A DNA stretch of 64,000 nt from an uncultured Myxococcales bacterium (lineage in GTDB: Bacteria; Myxococcota; Myxococcia; Myxococcales; Myxococcaceae): contig CALJKW010000015.1 in the NCBI GenBank assembly GCA_937980205.1, forward strand, positions 1 to 64,000, written 5' to 3'. This document shows, piece after piece, positions 27,089 to 35,637 of this stretch; the stretch's first letter is position 1; every line of letters starts with the position of its first letter. The notes beneath the pieces are model-generated. The model was not told the DNA's origin, did no database searches, and worked only from the letters and a program-made list of their open reading frames with translations. A program made the translations under genes and the position numbers.

Positions 27089-27149
27089 GGCACCATGGAA
27101 GTAAAGAGGTGGTATGGTGTCAGCCACCTTTTGTTGGGGGGCTGCACCG

Positions 27150-27458
27150 ATGGACATCACCGACGTGAAGGTCTTCCCTGTCGACGAGGAGAAGCTGCGC
27201 GCCTACGTCACCATCACGCTCGACGGCTGCTTCGTGGTGCGCGACCTCAAGGTCATTCACGGGAACACCGGGCTCTTCGTCGCCATGCCGGCCAAGAAGC
27301 GCAAAGACGGCACGTACAAAGACATCGCTCACCCGCTGAACGCCGAGATGCGAGAGAAGATGGAGCGCATCGTGCTCGCCGAGTACGAGAAGGCGGCTCG
27401 CTCGGGTGGGCCTCCGAAGCGCGGCGAGGGCGGCGAGAGCTACCCGGACCCCGACTGA
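27150..27458 (+). CDS. spoVG: SpoVG family regulator
   Basis: 102 residues. Conserved MDITDVKVFPVDEEKLRAYV, VIHGNTGLFVAMPAKK and DIAHPLNAEMREKME. SpoVG is a small nucleic-acid-binding regulator, first known for septation and sporulation control in Bacillus; myxobacteria carry several copies. ATG 27150 is chosen because the family starts there and GGGGGG lies about 8 bases upstream. The C-terminus has a short Gly/Glu/Pro tail. It is divergent from infC and upstream of prs by 31 bases, possibly co-transcribed with prs. Confidence 0.95.
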   Translation: MDITDVKVFPVDEEKLRAYVTITLDGCFVVRDLKVIHGNTGLFVAMPAKKRKDGTYKDIAHPLNAEMREKMERIVLAEYEKAARSGGPPKRGEGGESYPDPD

Positions 27459-27489
27459 CATCGGTTTTCCGCCGTGGTAACAGCGGCCC

Positions 27490-28446
27490 ATGCCGCCGAG
27501 CCACGACTACAAGGTCTTCTCCGGAAGCTCGAATCCGGATCTGACGGCCCGCATCTGCTCGTACCTGAACCGCCCCGTCTCGAAGGCGCGCCTCGGCCGC
27601 TTCAGCGACGGTGAGACCCAGGTCGAGATCGAAGAGAACGTCCGCGGCATGGACGTGTTCATCGTCCAGTCGACGTGCCCTCCGGTGAACGATCACCTGA
27701 TGGAGCTGCTCATCGTGTGCGACGCGCTCAAGCGCGCCAGCGCCGCGAGCATCACCGCCGTGATGCCGTACTACGGCTACGCGCGGCAGGATCGGAAGGT
27801 GGCTCCGCGCGCGCCGATCACCGCGAAGCTCGTCGCCGACCTGCTCGAGACCGCCGGAGTCACCCGCGTCGTCTCGATGGACATGCACGCCGGCCAGATT
27901 CAGGGCTTCTTCAACATTCCCTCCGACCACCTCTACGCGTCGCCGGTGCTGCTCGAAGACATGCGCAAGAAGTTCCCCCGCGCGTCCGAGGAGATCGTGC
28001 TCGTGTCGCCGGACGCCGGCGGCGTCGAGCGCGCGCGCGCGTACTCGAAGCGCCTCGACGCCCCGCTCGCGATCATCGACAAGCGCCGCCCGCACCCGAA
28101 CGCCAGCGAGGTGATGAACCTCATCGGCGACGTGAAGGGCCGCGACGCGATCGTCATCGACGACATGGTCGACACCGCCGGCACCCTCACCGCCGGAGCC
28201 TTCGCGCTCAAGAAGGCCGGCGCCCGCCGCGTCTACGCGTACTCGGTGCACGCCGTGCTCTCGGGCCCCGCGATCGCGCGCATCACCGAGTCGCACCTCG
28301 AAGAGGTCGTGTTCACCGACACGATCCCGCTGAGCGGCCCGGCGAAGTCGTCTCCGAAGATCCGCGCCGTCGGCACCGAGCGCCTCTTCGGAGAGGCCAT
28401 CAAGCGCATCTACTCGGCGGAAAGCCTCAGCTCCCTCTTCGTATGA
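27490..28446 (+). CDS. prs: Ribose-phosphate pyrophosphokinase
   Basis: 318 residues. Makes PRPP from ribose 5-phosphate and ATP for nucleotide, His and Trp synthesis. Motifs: FSGSSNPDLTARI, FSDGETQVEI, PYYGYARQDRK (ATP loop), the flexible loop PNASEV, and the PRPP-binding VIDDMVDTAGTL. Full length. Its stop overlaps the start of a secreted glycosidase gene (ATGA). Confidence 0.97.
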   Translation: MPPSHDYKVFSGSSNPDLTARICSYLNRPVSKARLGRFSDGETQVEIEENVRGMDVFIVQSTCPPVNDHLMELLIVCDALKRASAASITAVMPYYGYARQDRKVAPRAPITAKLVADLLETAGVTRVVSMDMHAGQIQGFFNIPSDHLYASPVLLEDMRKKFPRASEEIVLVSPDAGGVERARAYSKRLDAPLAIIDKRRPHPNASEVMNLIGDVKGRDAIVIDDMVDTAGTLTAGAFALKKAGARRVYAYSVHAVLSGPAIARITESHLEEVVFTDTIPLSGPAKSSPKIRAVGTERLFGEAIKRIYSAESLSSLFV

Positions 28447-29939
28447 AGCGGTGGGTGGCCCTCGCGCTGTTGTGCGCGTGCGGCGGCAAGCCGACCTTCT
28501 CGAAGGACTTCATGTGGGGCGCGTCGATCGCCGGCTTCCAGGTCGACATGGGCTGCCCGTCGGTCGCGGCTGCCGACTGCGAGGACCGCGCGTCCGACTG
28601 GTACCAGTTCATCACCCACCCGTCCGACTTCCAGGCCGTCGCCTCGAGCACGAAGTTCCACCCGCCGACCATGGGCCCCGGGCACTGGGAGCTCTGGGAG
28701 CAGGACTTCGATCGCGCGCGCGATGATCTGGGGCTGAAGGCGTTTCGGATGTCCATCGAGTGGTCGCGCATCTTTCCGACGGCGACCGACTCGGCCGAGG
28801 GCTACGACGCGCTGAAGGCGCTCGCCGACCCGAAGGCGCTCGAGAAGTACCACGCGATGTTCAAGGGGCTGAAGGCGCGCGGCATGAAGCCGCTCGTCAC
28901 GCTCAACCACTACTCGCTCCCGACGTGGATTCACGATGCGGTGGCGTGTCACCGCGATCTCTCGACGTGCACGGCGAAGGGCTGGCTCGACCGCCAGCGC
29001 ACCGTGAAGGAGATCGCCAAGTACGCCGGCTTCGTCGCGAAGGAGTTCGGCGCCGAGGTCGATCTCTGGGCCACCGAAAACGAGCCGTTCGCGGTCGTGC
29101 TGCCGGGCTACATCTTCCCGTCCACCGAGCGCGTGAACCCTCCCGCGCTCTCGTACAAGTTCGCCGAGGCGAAGACGGTCATGGTCGCGATGATCGAGGC
29201 CCACGCGCGCATGTACGACGCGATCAAGGCGAACGACGACGTCGCCGAGGTCGGGCTCGTGTACGCGACCGTGCCGATGCGCCCGAAAGATCCGAACAAG
29301 GCGCTCGATCGGAAGGCCACGGAGAACGTCTTCTACCTCTACAACACGGCCTTCCTCGACGCCGTCGTGAAGGGCGACCTCGACGAGAACCTGAGCGGCA
29401 AGGCCGTTCATCGCGACGACCTCGCCGGCCGCATGGATTGGGTCGGCGTGAACTACTACACGCCGATCACGATTACCGGAACGGAGACGGCGTCCTTCCC
29501 TGCCCTGTCGCCGCTGACGAACTTCGACCCGTTCGCGCTGATGGGCGCGACGTGGGTCGACGAGCCCAAGGGCATCTACGACGTGACGATGCACGTCAAA
29601 GATCGGTACGGGAAGCCGATCATCATCACGGAGAACGGCACCGCGGTGACCGGGCTCGACACCGAGTCGAAGGCGCCCAGCTTCATCACGCGCCACCTCA
29701 CCTGGCTCGAGCGCGCGATCCGCGACGGCGCCGACGTGCGCGGCTACTTCTATTGGACGCTGATGGACAACTACGAGTGGAACCACGGGATGGACATCCG
29801 CATGGGGCTGTACGCGGTCGACCCGATGGACTCCTCGAAGGCGCGCATGAAGCGGCCGGCCGTCGATGCGTACAAGAGCATCATCGAGGCGAACGGAGTT
29901 CCGAAGGCGCTCGCCGAGAAGTACCCGGCGCCGGAGTGA
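28443..29939 (+). CDS. Lipoprotein family-1 glycoside hydrolase (beta-glucosidase-like)
   Basis: 498 residues. Type II signal peptide with lipobox near LLCAC (Cys about 14), so probably anchored in a membrane outside the cytoplasm. GH1 barrel: DFMWGASIAGFQVD, FRMSIEWSRIFP, LNHYSLPTW, acid/base Glu in ATENEP, nucleophile Glu in IITENG, and FYWTLMDNYEW near the end. GH1 enzymes are usually cytoplasmic, so the lipoprotein signal is unusual; substrate and sugar specificity cannot be read. The ATG overlaps the stop of prs. It is followed by dispersed repeat copy B. Confidence 0.9.
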   Translation: MKRWVALALLCACGGKPTFSKDFMWGASIAGFQVDMGCPSVAAADCEDRASDWYQFITHPSDFQAVASSTKFHPPTMGPGHWELWEQDFDRARDDLGLKAFRMSIEWSRIFPTATDSAEGYDALKALADPKALEKYHAMFKGLKARGMKPLVTLNHYSLPTWIHDAVACHRDLSTCTAKGWLDRQRTVKEIAKYAGFVAKEFGAEVDLWATENEPFAVVLPGYIFPSTERVNPPALSYKFAEAKTVMVAMIEAHARMYDAIKANDDVAEVGLVYATVPMRPKDPNKALDRKATENVFYLYNTAFLDAVVKGDLDENLSGKAVHRDDLAGRMDWVGVNYYTPITITGTETASFPALSPLTNFDPFALMGATWVDEPKGIYDVTMHVKDRYGKPIIITENGTAVTGLDTESKAPSFITRHLTWLERAIRDGADVRGYFYWTLMDNYEWNHGMDIRMGLYAVDPMDSSKARMKRPAVDAYKSIIEANGVPKALAEKYPAPE

Positions 29940-29970
29940 GTCTCGCGCTGCGTCTCGGCCAACGTTGACG

Positions 29971-30122
29971 CTGAGAGGGTCGACCAGAATGCCCCGCATG
30001 GCCGACCGCCGCTCACGCTGAGCGGAGGCGCCGCAGGCGCCGGAGTCGAAGCGGGCCACGCGTCGGCTTCGGGCCCCCTTCGACTCCGCAGCCCTTCGGG
30101 CTGCTCCGCTCAGGGTGAACGG
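29971..30122. repeat. Dispersed palindromic element, copy B
   Basis: Starts CTGAGAGGGTCGACCAGAAT, then CCGCTCACGCTGAGCGG, a GGAGTCGAAGCGGGCC arm, a central GTCGGCTTCGGG, an opposed CCCTTCGACTCCGCAGCC arm, and ends CCGCTCAGGGTGAACGG. It is about 90 percent identical by eye to the reverse complement of 8390-8550. It separates the convergent glycosidase and lipoprotein genes. Confidence 0.85.
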
Positions 30123-30146
30123 AGGAGGGACCGGAACTCCCTCGCC

Positions 30147-30713
30147 TCAGTTCGGAGCCGGCGCGCGCTGAGCCGTGTTGCCGCCGCCGATCTCTTTGAG
30201 GCTGTCGATCACCGCATCGAGCGCGGCCTGCTCGGAGTCCCACTTCGACTTCAGCGTCCACACGAGCACCTGGTGGTAGCGCTTCGCGCCCTCGACCGAC
30301 ACGTGCTTCATCACGACGTTCGCCTTGTCGACGGTGCCCTTGAGCACGTACTCGATCGCCGGCATGCCGTTGATGGTGCGCTTCTTCGGGCCCTCCTCGA
30401 TGCCGTTCGTCATCGACTGCAGCTGCGAGCCGCGCGTCACCTCGGAGAACTTCGCGAGGTCCATCCCGCTGAGGTCTTCCTTCTCCTCGGTCAGCACGAT
30501 CACGTAGAGCTCGGAGCCGCGGTTGCTCGCCTGCAGCACCGCCTGGTCGTTGAGCTTGCGGTCGGGCGCGCTGTCGTCGGACCACGTCGACGGCACGGTG
30601 ATCTGCAGCGCCCCGTCGGAGCTCTTCAGCGCCACCGGCTGGGGCTTCAACGCTTCGCCCATCTTCTGACAGCCGGTCAGCGCCACCAGCGCGAGCAGTA
30701 CGGTGCGGTTCAT
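30147..30713 (-). CDS. Lipoprotein, unknown
   Basis: 188 residues. Signal peptide with lipobox LTGC (Cys near 15), then a domain that begins with a strand reading QITVPSTWS and continues as a mixed alpha/beta fold with VIVLTEEKEDL and YVLKGTVDK. This resembles small PsbP/DUF1795-like lipoproteins that bind or shield surface components, but the match is only by pattern. It starts 11 bases after trmD, in the position where rplS often lies. No cognate partner is visible. Confidence 0.75.
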   Translation of the reverse strand: MNRTVLLALVALTGCQKMGEALKPQPVALKSSDGALQITVPSTWSDDSAPDRKLNDQAVLQASNRGSELYVIVLTEEKEDLSGMDLAKFSEVTRGSQLQSMTNGIEEGPKKRTINGMPAIEYVLKGTVDKANVVMKHVSVEGAKRYHQVLVWTLKSKWDSEQAALDAVIDSLKEIGGGNTAQRAPAPN

Positions 30714-30724
30714 GGTCGGCCTCC

Positions 30725-31459
30725 TTACAGGTCGTCTTCGGTCTTCGCCAACAGCTTCTCGTCGGCCTTGGACAGCGTCAGCGCCGCGAACAGGTCCGGC
30801 CGCTTCGCCTGCGTCAGCTTCAGCGCGTGCCAGCGGCGCCAGCGGGCGATGCGGGCGTGGTCCCCGCCCTGGAGCACCTCCGGGACGCGGTCGCCGCGGA
30901 ACTCGACGGGGCGGGTGTAGTGCGGGTGCTCGAGGACGCCCTCCTCGAAGCTCTCGCTGCCGGCCGAGGCCTCGTTGCCGAGCACGCCCGGCTGCAGGCG
31001 CGCCACGGCGTCGAGCACGACGAGCGCGGCGAGCTCTCCGCCGGTGAGCACGTAGTCGCCGATCGAGATCTCGCCGTCGACGTACTTGAGCGCCCGCTCG
31101 TCGACGCCTTCGTAGCGGCCGCAGACGAGCACCACGCCGGGCAGCTTCGCGAGCTCGCGGGCCTTGCCTTGATCGAACCGCGGGCCGCGCGGGCTCATCA
31201 GCAGCACGGGGGCCCCCGGCAGCCGCGCGCGGGCGGCCTCGATCGCGCCGACGAGCGGCTCGACCTTCATGACCATGCCCGCGCCTCCGCCGTAGGGCGT
31301 GTCGTCGGTGACGCGGTGCTTGCCGGTCGCGAAGTCGCGGATGTCGGTGACGGTCAGCGACAGGTGCCCGCGCTCGAGCGCCTTGCCGAGGATGCTCTCG
31401 CCCGCGTAGCCGCGGATCATCGGAGGGAACAGCGTGAGGATCTCGCACGCGAACGGCAT
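30725..31459 (-). CDS. trmD: tRNA (guanine-N1)-methyltransferase
   Basis: 244 residues. Methylates G37 of tRNAs, which prevents frameshifting. SPOUT knot motifs VLVCGRYEGVDER and SIGDYVLTGGELAALVV are intact, with PYGGGAGMVMK near 55-65. It starts 2 bases after rimM, in the conserved order rpsP-khpA-rimM-trmD. Confidence 0.97.
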   Translation of the reverse strand: MPFACEILTLFPPMIRGYAGESILGKALERGHLSLTVTDIRDFATGKHRVTDDTPYGGGAGMVMKVEPLVGAIEAARARLPGAPVLLMSPRGPRFDQGKARELAKLPGVVLVCGRYEGVDERALKYVDGEISIGDYVLTGGELAALVVLDAVARLQPGVLGNEASAGSESFEEGVLEHPHYTRPVEFRGDRVPEVLQGGDHARIARWRRWHALKLTQAKRPDLFAALTLSKADEKLLAKTEDDL

Positions 31460-31461
31460 GG

Positions 31462-31971
31462 CTATTCGGCGAGCTCGAACGGCTTCACCACCACGCGACG
31501 CCCCTCGAGGTCCACCTCGGGCACGAACTCGTCGACGAACGGCACCATCAGCTCCTTGCCGCCGCCGCGGATGACGAGGTTCGGCACGGGGCCTGAGCTC
31601 CAGATCTCCTCCACGATGCCGAGCGGCTTGCCGTCGGGGTCGAACGCGGCGAGCCCGACGAGATCGCCCTGGAAGAACTCGCCCTCCTGCGGCGCCTCGA
31701 GATCTTCGCGGAACGCGAGCAGCGTCGAGCCGACGAGCTTCTCCGACTCCTCGCGCCGCTCGATGCCCTCGAACGCCACCAGCAGGTCGCCCTTCGGAGC
31801 GTCCCGCACCGCCTCGACGCGCAGCTCCTGCTCGGTCCCGTCGCGGCGCCGAACCCACACCCGCTCGACCTCGTAGAGCGTCTCGGAGGCGGGATCGAAC
31901 GTGCGCACGCTCACCTCGCCGTTCAGCCCGTGCGCCGCGCGCACGTAGCCCAGCTCGAGGTGCGGCTTCAC
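31462..31971 (-). CDS. rimM: 16S rRNA processing/ribosome maturation factor RimM
   Basis: 169 residues. Binds S19 during 30S maturation. N-terminal RimM domain (YVRAAHGLNGEVSVRTF) and a C-terminal PRC-barrel (EFFQGDLVGLAAFDPDG and MVPFVDEFVPEVDLE). The start overlaps the khpA stop by ATGA. Confidence 0.95.
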   Translation of the reverse strand: MKPHLELGYVRAAHGLNGEVSVRTFDPASETLYEVERVWVRRRDGTEQELRVEAVRDAPKGDLLVAFEGIERREESEKLVGSTLLAFREDLEAPQEGEFFQGDLVGLAAFDPDGKPLGIVEEIWSSGPVPNLVIRGGGKELMVPFVDEFVPEVDLEGRRVVVKPFELAE

Positions 31972-32261
31972 GTCGGATCGGGAGAGGCTGCGGGGGCCGG
32001 CGCAGCGCCGTTGGTCTCAGCGCGACGCTTGTCGTCGACCACTTCGAGCCGCGCCTTCTCGCCCTTCTTCTGGGCGGCGGCGGAGAGCACGGTTCGCAGG
32101 GCGTTCACCGTGCGGCCATCACGACCGATCACCTTGCCGATGTCTTCGGGGGCGACCTTCACTTCGTACAGCATCGTCCCCTCGGCCGAGCTCGTGCGCA
32201 GCTCGACTGCGTCTGGCTTGTCGACCAGAGCGCGCACGATGTACTCGACGAGGGGCTTCAA
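31968..32261 (-). CDS. khpA: KH-domain RNA-binding protein KhpA
   Basis: 97 residues. A single KH domain with the GxxG-type loop VIGRDGRTVNALRT near 43-56, followed by a short Ala/Pro tail. KhpA is a small RNA chaperone that in other bacteria pairs with KhpB/Jag. It sits between rpsP and rimM, its usual place. Confidence 0.93.
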   Translation of the reverse strand: MKPLVEYIVRALVDKPDAVELRTSSAEGTMLYEVKVAPEDIGKVIGRDGRTVNALRTVLSAAAQKKGEKARLEVVDDKRRAETNGAAPAPAASPDPT

Positions 32262-32283
32262 CGCTTCTGCCTCGAACGGCTTT

Positions 32284-32541
32284 TTACGCCTTCGCGGCAG
32301 GAGCCTTCGTCGCGCGCTTCTTCAGGCCCGCGACGGTCTCGGACGGCTGCGCGCCGACCTTGATCCAGTGCGACCAGCGCTCTTCGTTGACCTCGAACTT
32401 CGGCGGCTCCTGGTTCGGGTCGTAGGCACCGATCGCCTCGATGAACTTGCCGTCGCGGGGCGAGCGGCGGTCAGCGGCGACGATGTGGTAGTACGGCATC
32501 TTCTTGGCGCCAGCGCGAGCGAGGCGGAGAACGACGGACAT
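32284..32541 (-). CDS. rpsP: 30S ribosomal protein S16
   Basis: 85 residues. MSVVLRLARAGAKKMPYYHI start, DRRSPRDGKFIEAIGAYDP and a short Lys/Ala tail. First gene of the rpsP-khpA-rimM-trmD-lipoprotein run; a promoter is visible at 32573-32602. Confidence 0.97.
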   Translation of the reverse strand: MSVVLRLARAGAKKMPYYHIVAADRRSPRDGKFIEAIGAYDPNQEPPKFEVNEERWSHWIKVGAQPSETVAGLKKRATKAPAAKA

Positions 32542-32572
32542 TGATTTGGCTCCGAAAAGGTTGGGGCTAGGG

Positions 32573-32602
32573 CCTATACACGAGGCGCGGCAGAAATATC
32601 AA
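32573..32602 (-). promoter_or_regulatory. Promoter of rpsP operon
   Basis: -35 TTGATA (32602-32597) and -10 TATAGG (32578-32573), spacer 18, on the minus strand. Its -35 overlaps the last codons of the upstream asparaginase-like gene. Confidence 0.55.
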
Positions 32603-33435
32603 TCGAACCCGCCACTTTCCCGGCCATGTGGGTCAATCCAGGCCCGGGACATCCGCCGGGTGTTGAACGCAAACCCCGGCCTTCCTTCAGCATCCACCAG
32701 GATGATGCCTCCGTCCCCTCCCGCAGCCGGGAGCTGGGCGACGGCCTGCCGGGCGACCTCCATGGGGTCCTGGCCGCCGCCGAGGCGGTCGACGGCCCAG
32801 CGCGTCAGGGTGGTCTTGATGATGGCCTCGCCGATGCCGGTGGCCGAGGCGGCGCCCGCCTTCGCGGCGTAGGTCCCGCAGCCGATGAGCGGCGTGTCTC
32901 CCACCCGGCCCGGCAGCTTCCGCGTCGTGCCGCCGGTGGAGGTCGCGGCGGCGAGGCGGCCCTGGCTGTCCCGGGCGACTGCGCCGACCGTGCCCGCCCT
33001 GCTCCACTTCTTCCGCGCCCGCTCGGTGATCATGCTCGCCGGGTCGACGAGGCTGACGCCGTGCTGCTGCGCGAAGCGGACGGCGCCGTCGGCGACCAGC
33101 AGCACGTGCCGGGTCTTCTCCATCACCAGCCGCGCGAGCGTGATGGGGTTCTTGATGCCCTTCACCGCGGCGACGGCGCCGGCCTGGAGCTCGTCGGTCA
33201 TCACGGAGGCGTCGCACTCGACCTCTCCGTCGGCGTTGAGCGTCGAGCCGGTGCCGGCGTTGAAGAGCGGGTCGTCCTCGAGGGCGACGACCGCGGCGAT
33301 GACGGCGTCGAGCGCGCTGCCTCCGCGGGCGAGCACGGCGTGGCCCAAGCGCGCGGCGGCGAGGCAGCCGTCGATGTGCGGCTTCGGATCGTCGTCGGGC
33401 TGCATGTCCCCCGCGCCGCCGTGGACGAGGATCAT
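32599..33435 (-). CDS. Isoaspartyl peptidase/L-asparaginase (Ntn hydrolase)
   Basis: 278 residues. Starts MILVHGGAGD, typical of the family, with FNAGTGSTLNADG and the autocleavage Thr in RAGTVGAVARD near 170, which becomes the new N-terminal nucleophile. TTRKLPGRVGDTPLIGCG follows. The precursor splits into alpha and beta chains and hydrolyses isoaspartyl dipeptides or asparagine. The ATG overlaps the rlmN stop (ATGA). Confidence 0.93.
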   Translation of the reverse strand: MILVHGGAGDMQPDDDPKPHIDGCLAAARLGHAVLARGGSALDAVIAAVVALEDDPLFNAGTGSTLNADGEVECDASVMTDELQAGAVAAVKGIKNPITLARLVMEKTRHVLLVADGAVRFAQQHGVSLVDPASMITERARKKWSRAGTVGAVARDSQGRLAAATSTGGTTRKLPGRVGDTPLIGCGTYAAKAGAASATGIGEAIIKTTLTRWAVDRLGGGQDPMEVARQAVAQLPAAGGDGGIILVDAEGRPGFAFNTRRMSRAWIDPHGRESGGFD

Positions 33436-34502
33436 GCGGCGGACTTGTCGACGTTCGCGAGCTGGCCGCACGCCGCGGCGATGTCACGCCCGCGGTTCGC
33501 GCGGATGAACGCCGGCACCTCGGCGGCGTCGAGGATCCGCTTGAACGCCTCGGCGCGCGTGTCGACGGTCGAGTGGTAACCCAGGCCCGGGTTGTCGTTG
33601 TACTGAATGAGGTTCACCTTCACCGGCAGGCCGCGCAGCAGCGCCGCGAGCTCGCGGGCGTTCTCGTCCGAGTCGTTGACGCCCTCCATCAGCACGTACT
33701 CGAACGTCACGCGGCGGCCCATCTTGGCGGGGAAGTTCTTCACCGCCTCGAGCAGCGCCGCGATGTTCCACTTCTTGTTCACCGGCATCACCTTCGAGCG
33801 CGTGGCGTCGTTGCTGGCGTTCAGCGAGATCGCCAGCTTCACCTCGGTCTCCAAAGCGAAGCGCTCGATCATCGGCACCAGGCCGACGGTCGAGACGGTG
33901 ATGTGCCGGTTCGAGAAGTTCGGCCCCTGCTCGTGCTGCAGGATCGAGAGCGCCGTCTTCACGTTCTCGAAGTTGTGCAGCGGCTCGCCCATGCCCATGA
34001 ACACGAGGTTCGTTAAGGGCCGCAGCGTCTCGAGCCCCTCGTTCTTGCGGACCTCGCGATTGACGGCGTGCACCTGCGCCACGATCTCCGACGGGGTCAG
34101 GTTGCGCTTGAGGCCCAGCGTCGCCGTCATGCAGAACGTGCAGCCCATCGCGCAGCCGACCTGGGTCGAGACGCAGAGCGTCTTCCGATCCGGCGACGGC
34201 ATGTAGACGGACTCGATCAGCTTCCCGTCGTGGGTCTTCCACCGGTACTTGATGGTGCCGTCGACGGAGCGCTGCTCGAGGTCCTTCGCCAGGCCGCCGA
34301 TGGTGGCGACCCCCGCCAGCTTCTCGCGCAGCGCCTTCGACAGGTCCGTCATCTGCGCGAAGTCGGTGACTCCACGCTGGTGGATCCAGTTGAAGATCTG
34401 CTTCGCGCGGAAGGACTTCTCGCCGAGCGTCTCCGTCACGAAGCTCGCGAGGGCTTCGAACGAGAGTGCGGCGAGGTCGGTCGGTGAGGCATTGGGGGAC
34501 AC
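33432..34502 (-). CDS. rlmN: 23S rRNA/tRNA adenine-C2 methyltransferase RlmN
   Basis: 356 residues. Radical SAM enzyme that methylates A2503 of 23S rRNA and A37 of some tRNAs. Cluster motif CAMGCTFC near 119-126, NLVFMGMGEPLHNFENV, and conserved cysteines near the end of the domain (AACGQL). The GTG start is the only one before FRAKQIFNWIH; it sits at the tip of an 11-base perfect inverted repeat with no visible ribosome site, which is odd. It lies 40 bases after ndk. Confidence 0.95.
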   Translation of the reverse strand: MSPNASPTDLAALSFEALASFVTETLGEKSFRAKQIFNWIHQRGVTDFAQMTDLSKALREKLAGVATIGGLAKDLEQRSVDGTIKYRWKTHDGKLIESVYMPSPDRKTLCVSTQVGCAMGCTFCMTATLGLKRNLTPSEIVAQVHAVNREVRKNEGLETLRPLTNLVFMGMGEPLHNFENVKTALSILQHEQGPNFSNRHITVSTVGLVPMIERFALETEVKLAISLNASNDATRSKVMPVNKKWNIAALLEAVKNFPAKMGRRVTFEYVLMEGVNDSDENARELAALLRGLPVKVNLIQYNDNPGLGYHSTVDTRAEAFKRILDAAEVPAFIRANRGRDIAAACGQLANVDKSAA

Positions 34503-34531
34503 GGCGCTGCATCACATAACGCAGCGCCGTG
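34500..34531 (-). promoter_or_regulatory. Perfect hairpin covering the rlmN start codon
   Basis: CACGGCGCTGC at 34500-34510 and GCAGCGCCGTG at 34521-34531 form an 11-base-pair stem with a 10-base loop. The 3' end of the minus-strand stem is the GTG start of rlmN. No U tract follows, so it is a weak terminator candidate or a translational control element between ndk and rlmN. Confidence 0.6.
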
Positions 34532-34542
34532 CCGTACGACAG

Positions 34543-34968
34543 TCAGCGCGAGAACATCTCCGTCGAGCGGAAGAAGTACGACGTCTCGATCTTCGCGTTG
34601 TCGAGCGAGTCCGAGCCGTGCACCGTGTTCGCGTCGATGCTCTTGGCGAAGTCGGCGCGGATGGTGCCCGCGGCGGCCTTCTTCGGGTCGGTCGCGCCCA
34701 TCAGCTCGCGGTTCTTCGCGACGGCGTTCTCACCCTCGAGGACCATGACGACGACGGGGCCGCTCATCATGAACGTGACGAGGTCCTTGAAGAATGGGCG
34801 CTCCTTGTGGACCGCGTAGAAGCCCTCGGCTTCCTGCCTGGAGAGGTGCTGCATGCGGATGCCGATCGGCTTGAGGCCGGCCTCTTCGAAGCGGGAGATG
34901 ATCTTTCCGATGACGTTCGAGGCGACGCCGTCGGGCTTGATGATGCTGAGTGTTCTTTCGATGGCCAT
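34543..34968 (-). CDS. ndk: Nucleoside diphosphate kinase
   Basis: 141 residues. Transfers the gamma phosphate between nucleotides through a phospho-His: the NTVHGSDSLDNA motif contains the active His near 117. IKPDGV near 10-15 and the MSGPVVVMVLEGENAV strand are conserved. Normal length, no extension. Confidence 0.97.
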   Translation of the reverse strand: MAIERTLSIIKPDGVASNVIGKIISRFEEAGLKPIGIRMQHLSRQEAEGFYAVHKERPFFKDLVTFMMSGPVVVMVLEGENAVAKNRELMGATDPKKAAAGTIRADFAKSIDANTVHGSDSLDNAKIETSYFFRSTEMFSR

Positions 34969-35003
34969 AGGTGCGCCGCGCTTAAACCGCGCTCACGCAC
35001 CGG

Positions 35004-35576
35004 TCAACGTTTCCTGGCGAGCCGGGCGCGAATTCGCGAGAGCGCGACCGGCGTGATGCCGATGTAGCTCGCGATCTGGTGCAGCGGCACGTGCTCGAGG
35101 TGCTCTTTGCGCTCGCGGCAGAACTGCAGGTAGCGCTCCTCGGCCGACAGCTGCAGGAACTCGTACTCGCGCTGCTCTTTGAGCGCGAACTGGGCCTCGG
35201 CGAAGCGGCGCAGCACCCGCGTGAGCTCGGGCGAGCTGTCGGCGCGGCGCTCGAGCTCAGCCCACTCGAAGCAGAGCAGCCGGCTGCGATCGAGCGCCTG
35301 GATGAACGTGCGCGACGGCTTGCCGAGGATGAGCTCGGCGTACGGCGCGGTGAACTCGTACGGCCCCCGAAAGGCCTTCACCGACTCCTTTCCGTCGGCG
35401 CCGACGTAGTAGTGCCGCACGAGGCCCTCGAGCACGATGCCGAAGCGCGAGACCTTCTGGCCGGGCTTCGCGAAGAAGTCGCCCTTGTCGAGCCTGGCCT
35501 CCGAGCCCACGCCCAGCAGCGGCTCGAGCTGCGCCGCAGACATCCCCAGAACCGCCCCGATGCGCTCGGCCAGCAC
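35004..35576 (-). CDS. Crp/Fnr-family transcription regulator
   Basis: 190 residues. N-terminal cyclic-nucleotide-binding fold (about 25-115; FGIVLEGLVRHYY), a dimerisation helix, and a short C-terminal HTH (VPLHQIASYIGITPVALSRIRARL, recognition helix at 168-186). There are no clustered cysteines, so it is not an FNR-type iron-sulfur sensor; key cAMP-contact residues are not obvious. Proteins of this build often regulate the divergent neighbour, here a membrane hydroxylase. GTG start. Confidence 0.9.
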   Translation of the reverse strand: MLAERIGAVLGMSAAQLEPLLGVGSEARLDKGDFFAKPGQKVSRFGIVLEGLVRHYYVGADGKESVKAFRGPYEFTAPYAELILGKPSRTFIQALDRSRLLCFEWAELERRADSSPELTRVLRRFAEAQFALKEQREYEFLQLSAEERYLQFCRERKEHLEHVPLHQIASYIGITPVALSRIRARLARKR

Positions 35577-35586
35577 GGATGCGTTT

Positions 35587-35602
35587 CTTAACCCTGTTTA
35601 AG
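35587..35602. promoter_or_regulatory. Inverted repeat, possible Crp-like operator
   Basis: CTTAA-N6-TTAAG in the 61-base gap between the Crp/Fnr gene and the divergent hydroxylase gene. The size and AT-rich arms suit an operator, but they do not match the E. coli Crp or Fnr consensus. Confidence 0.35.
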
Positions 35603-35637
35603 GTCGGCGCCCCACGCCCCTTGCGAAAACGTTCGGC

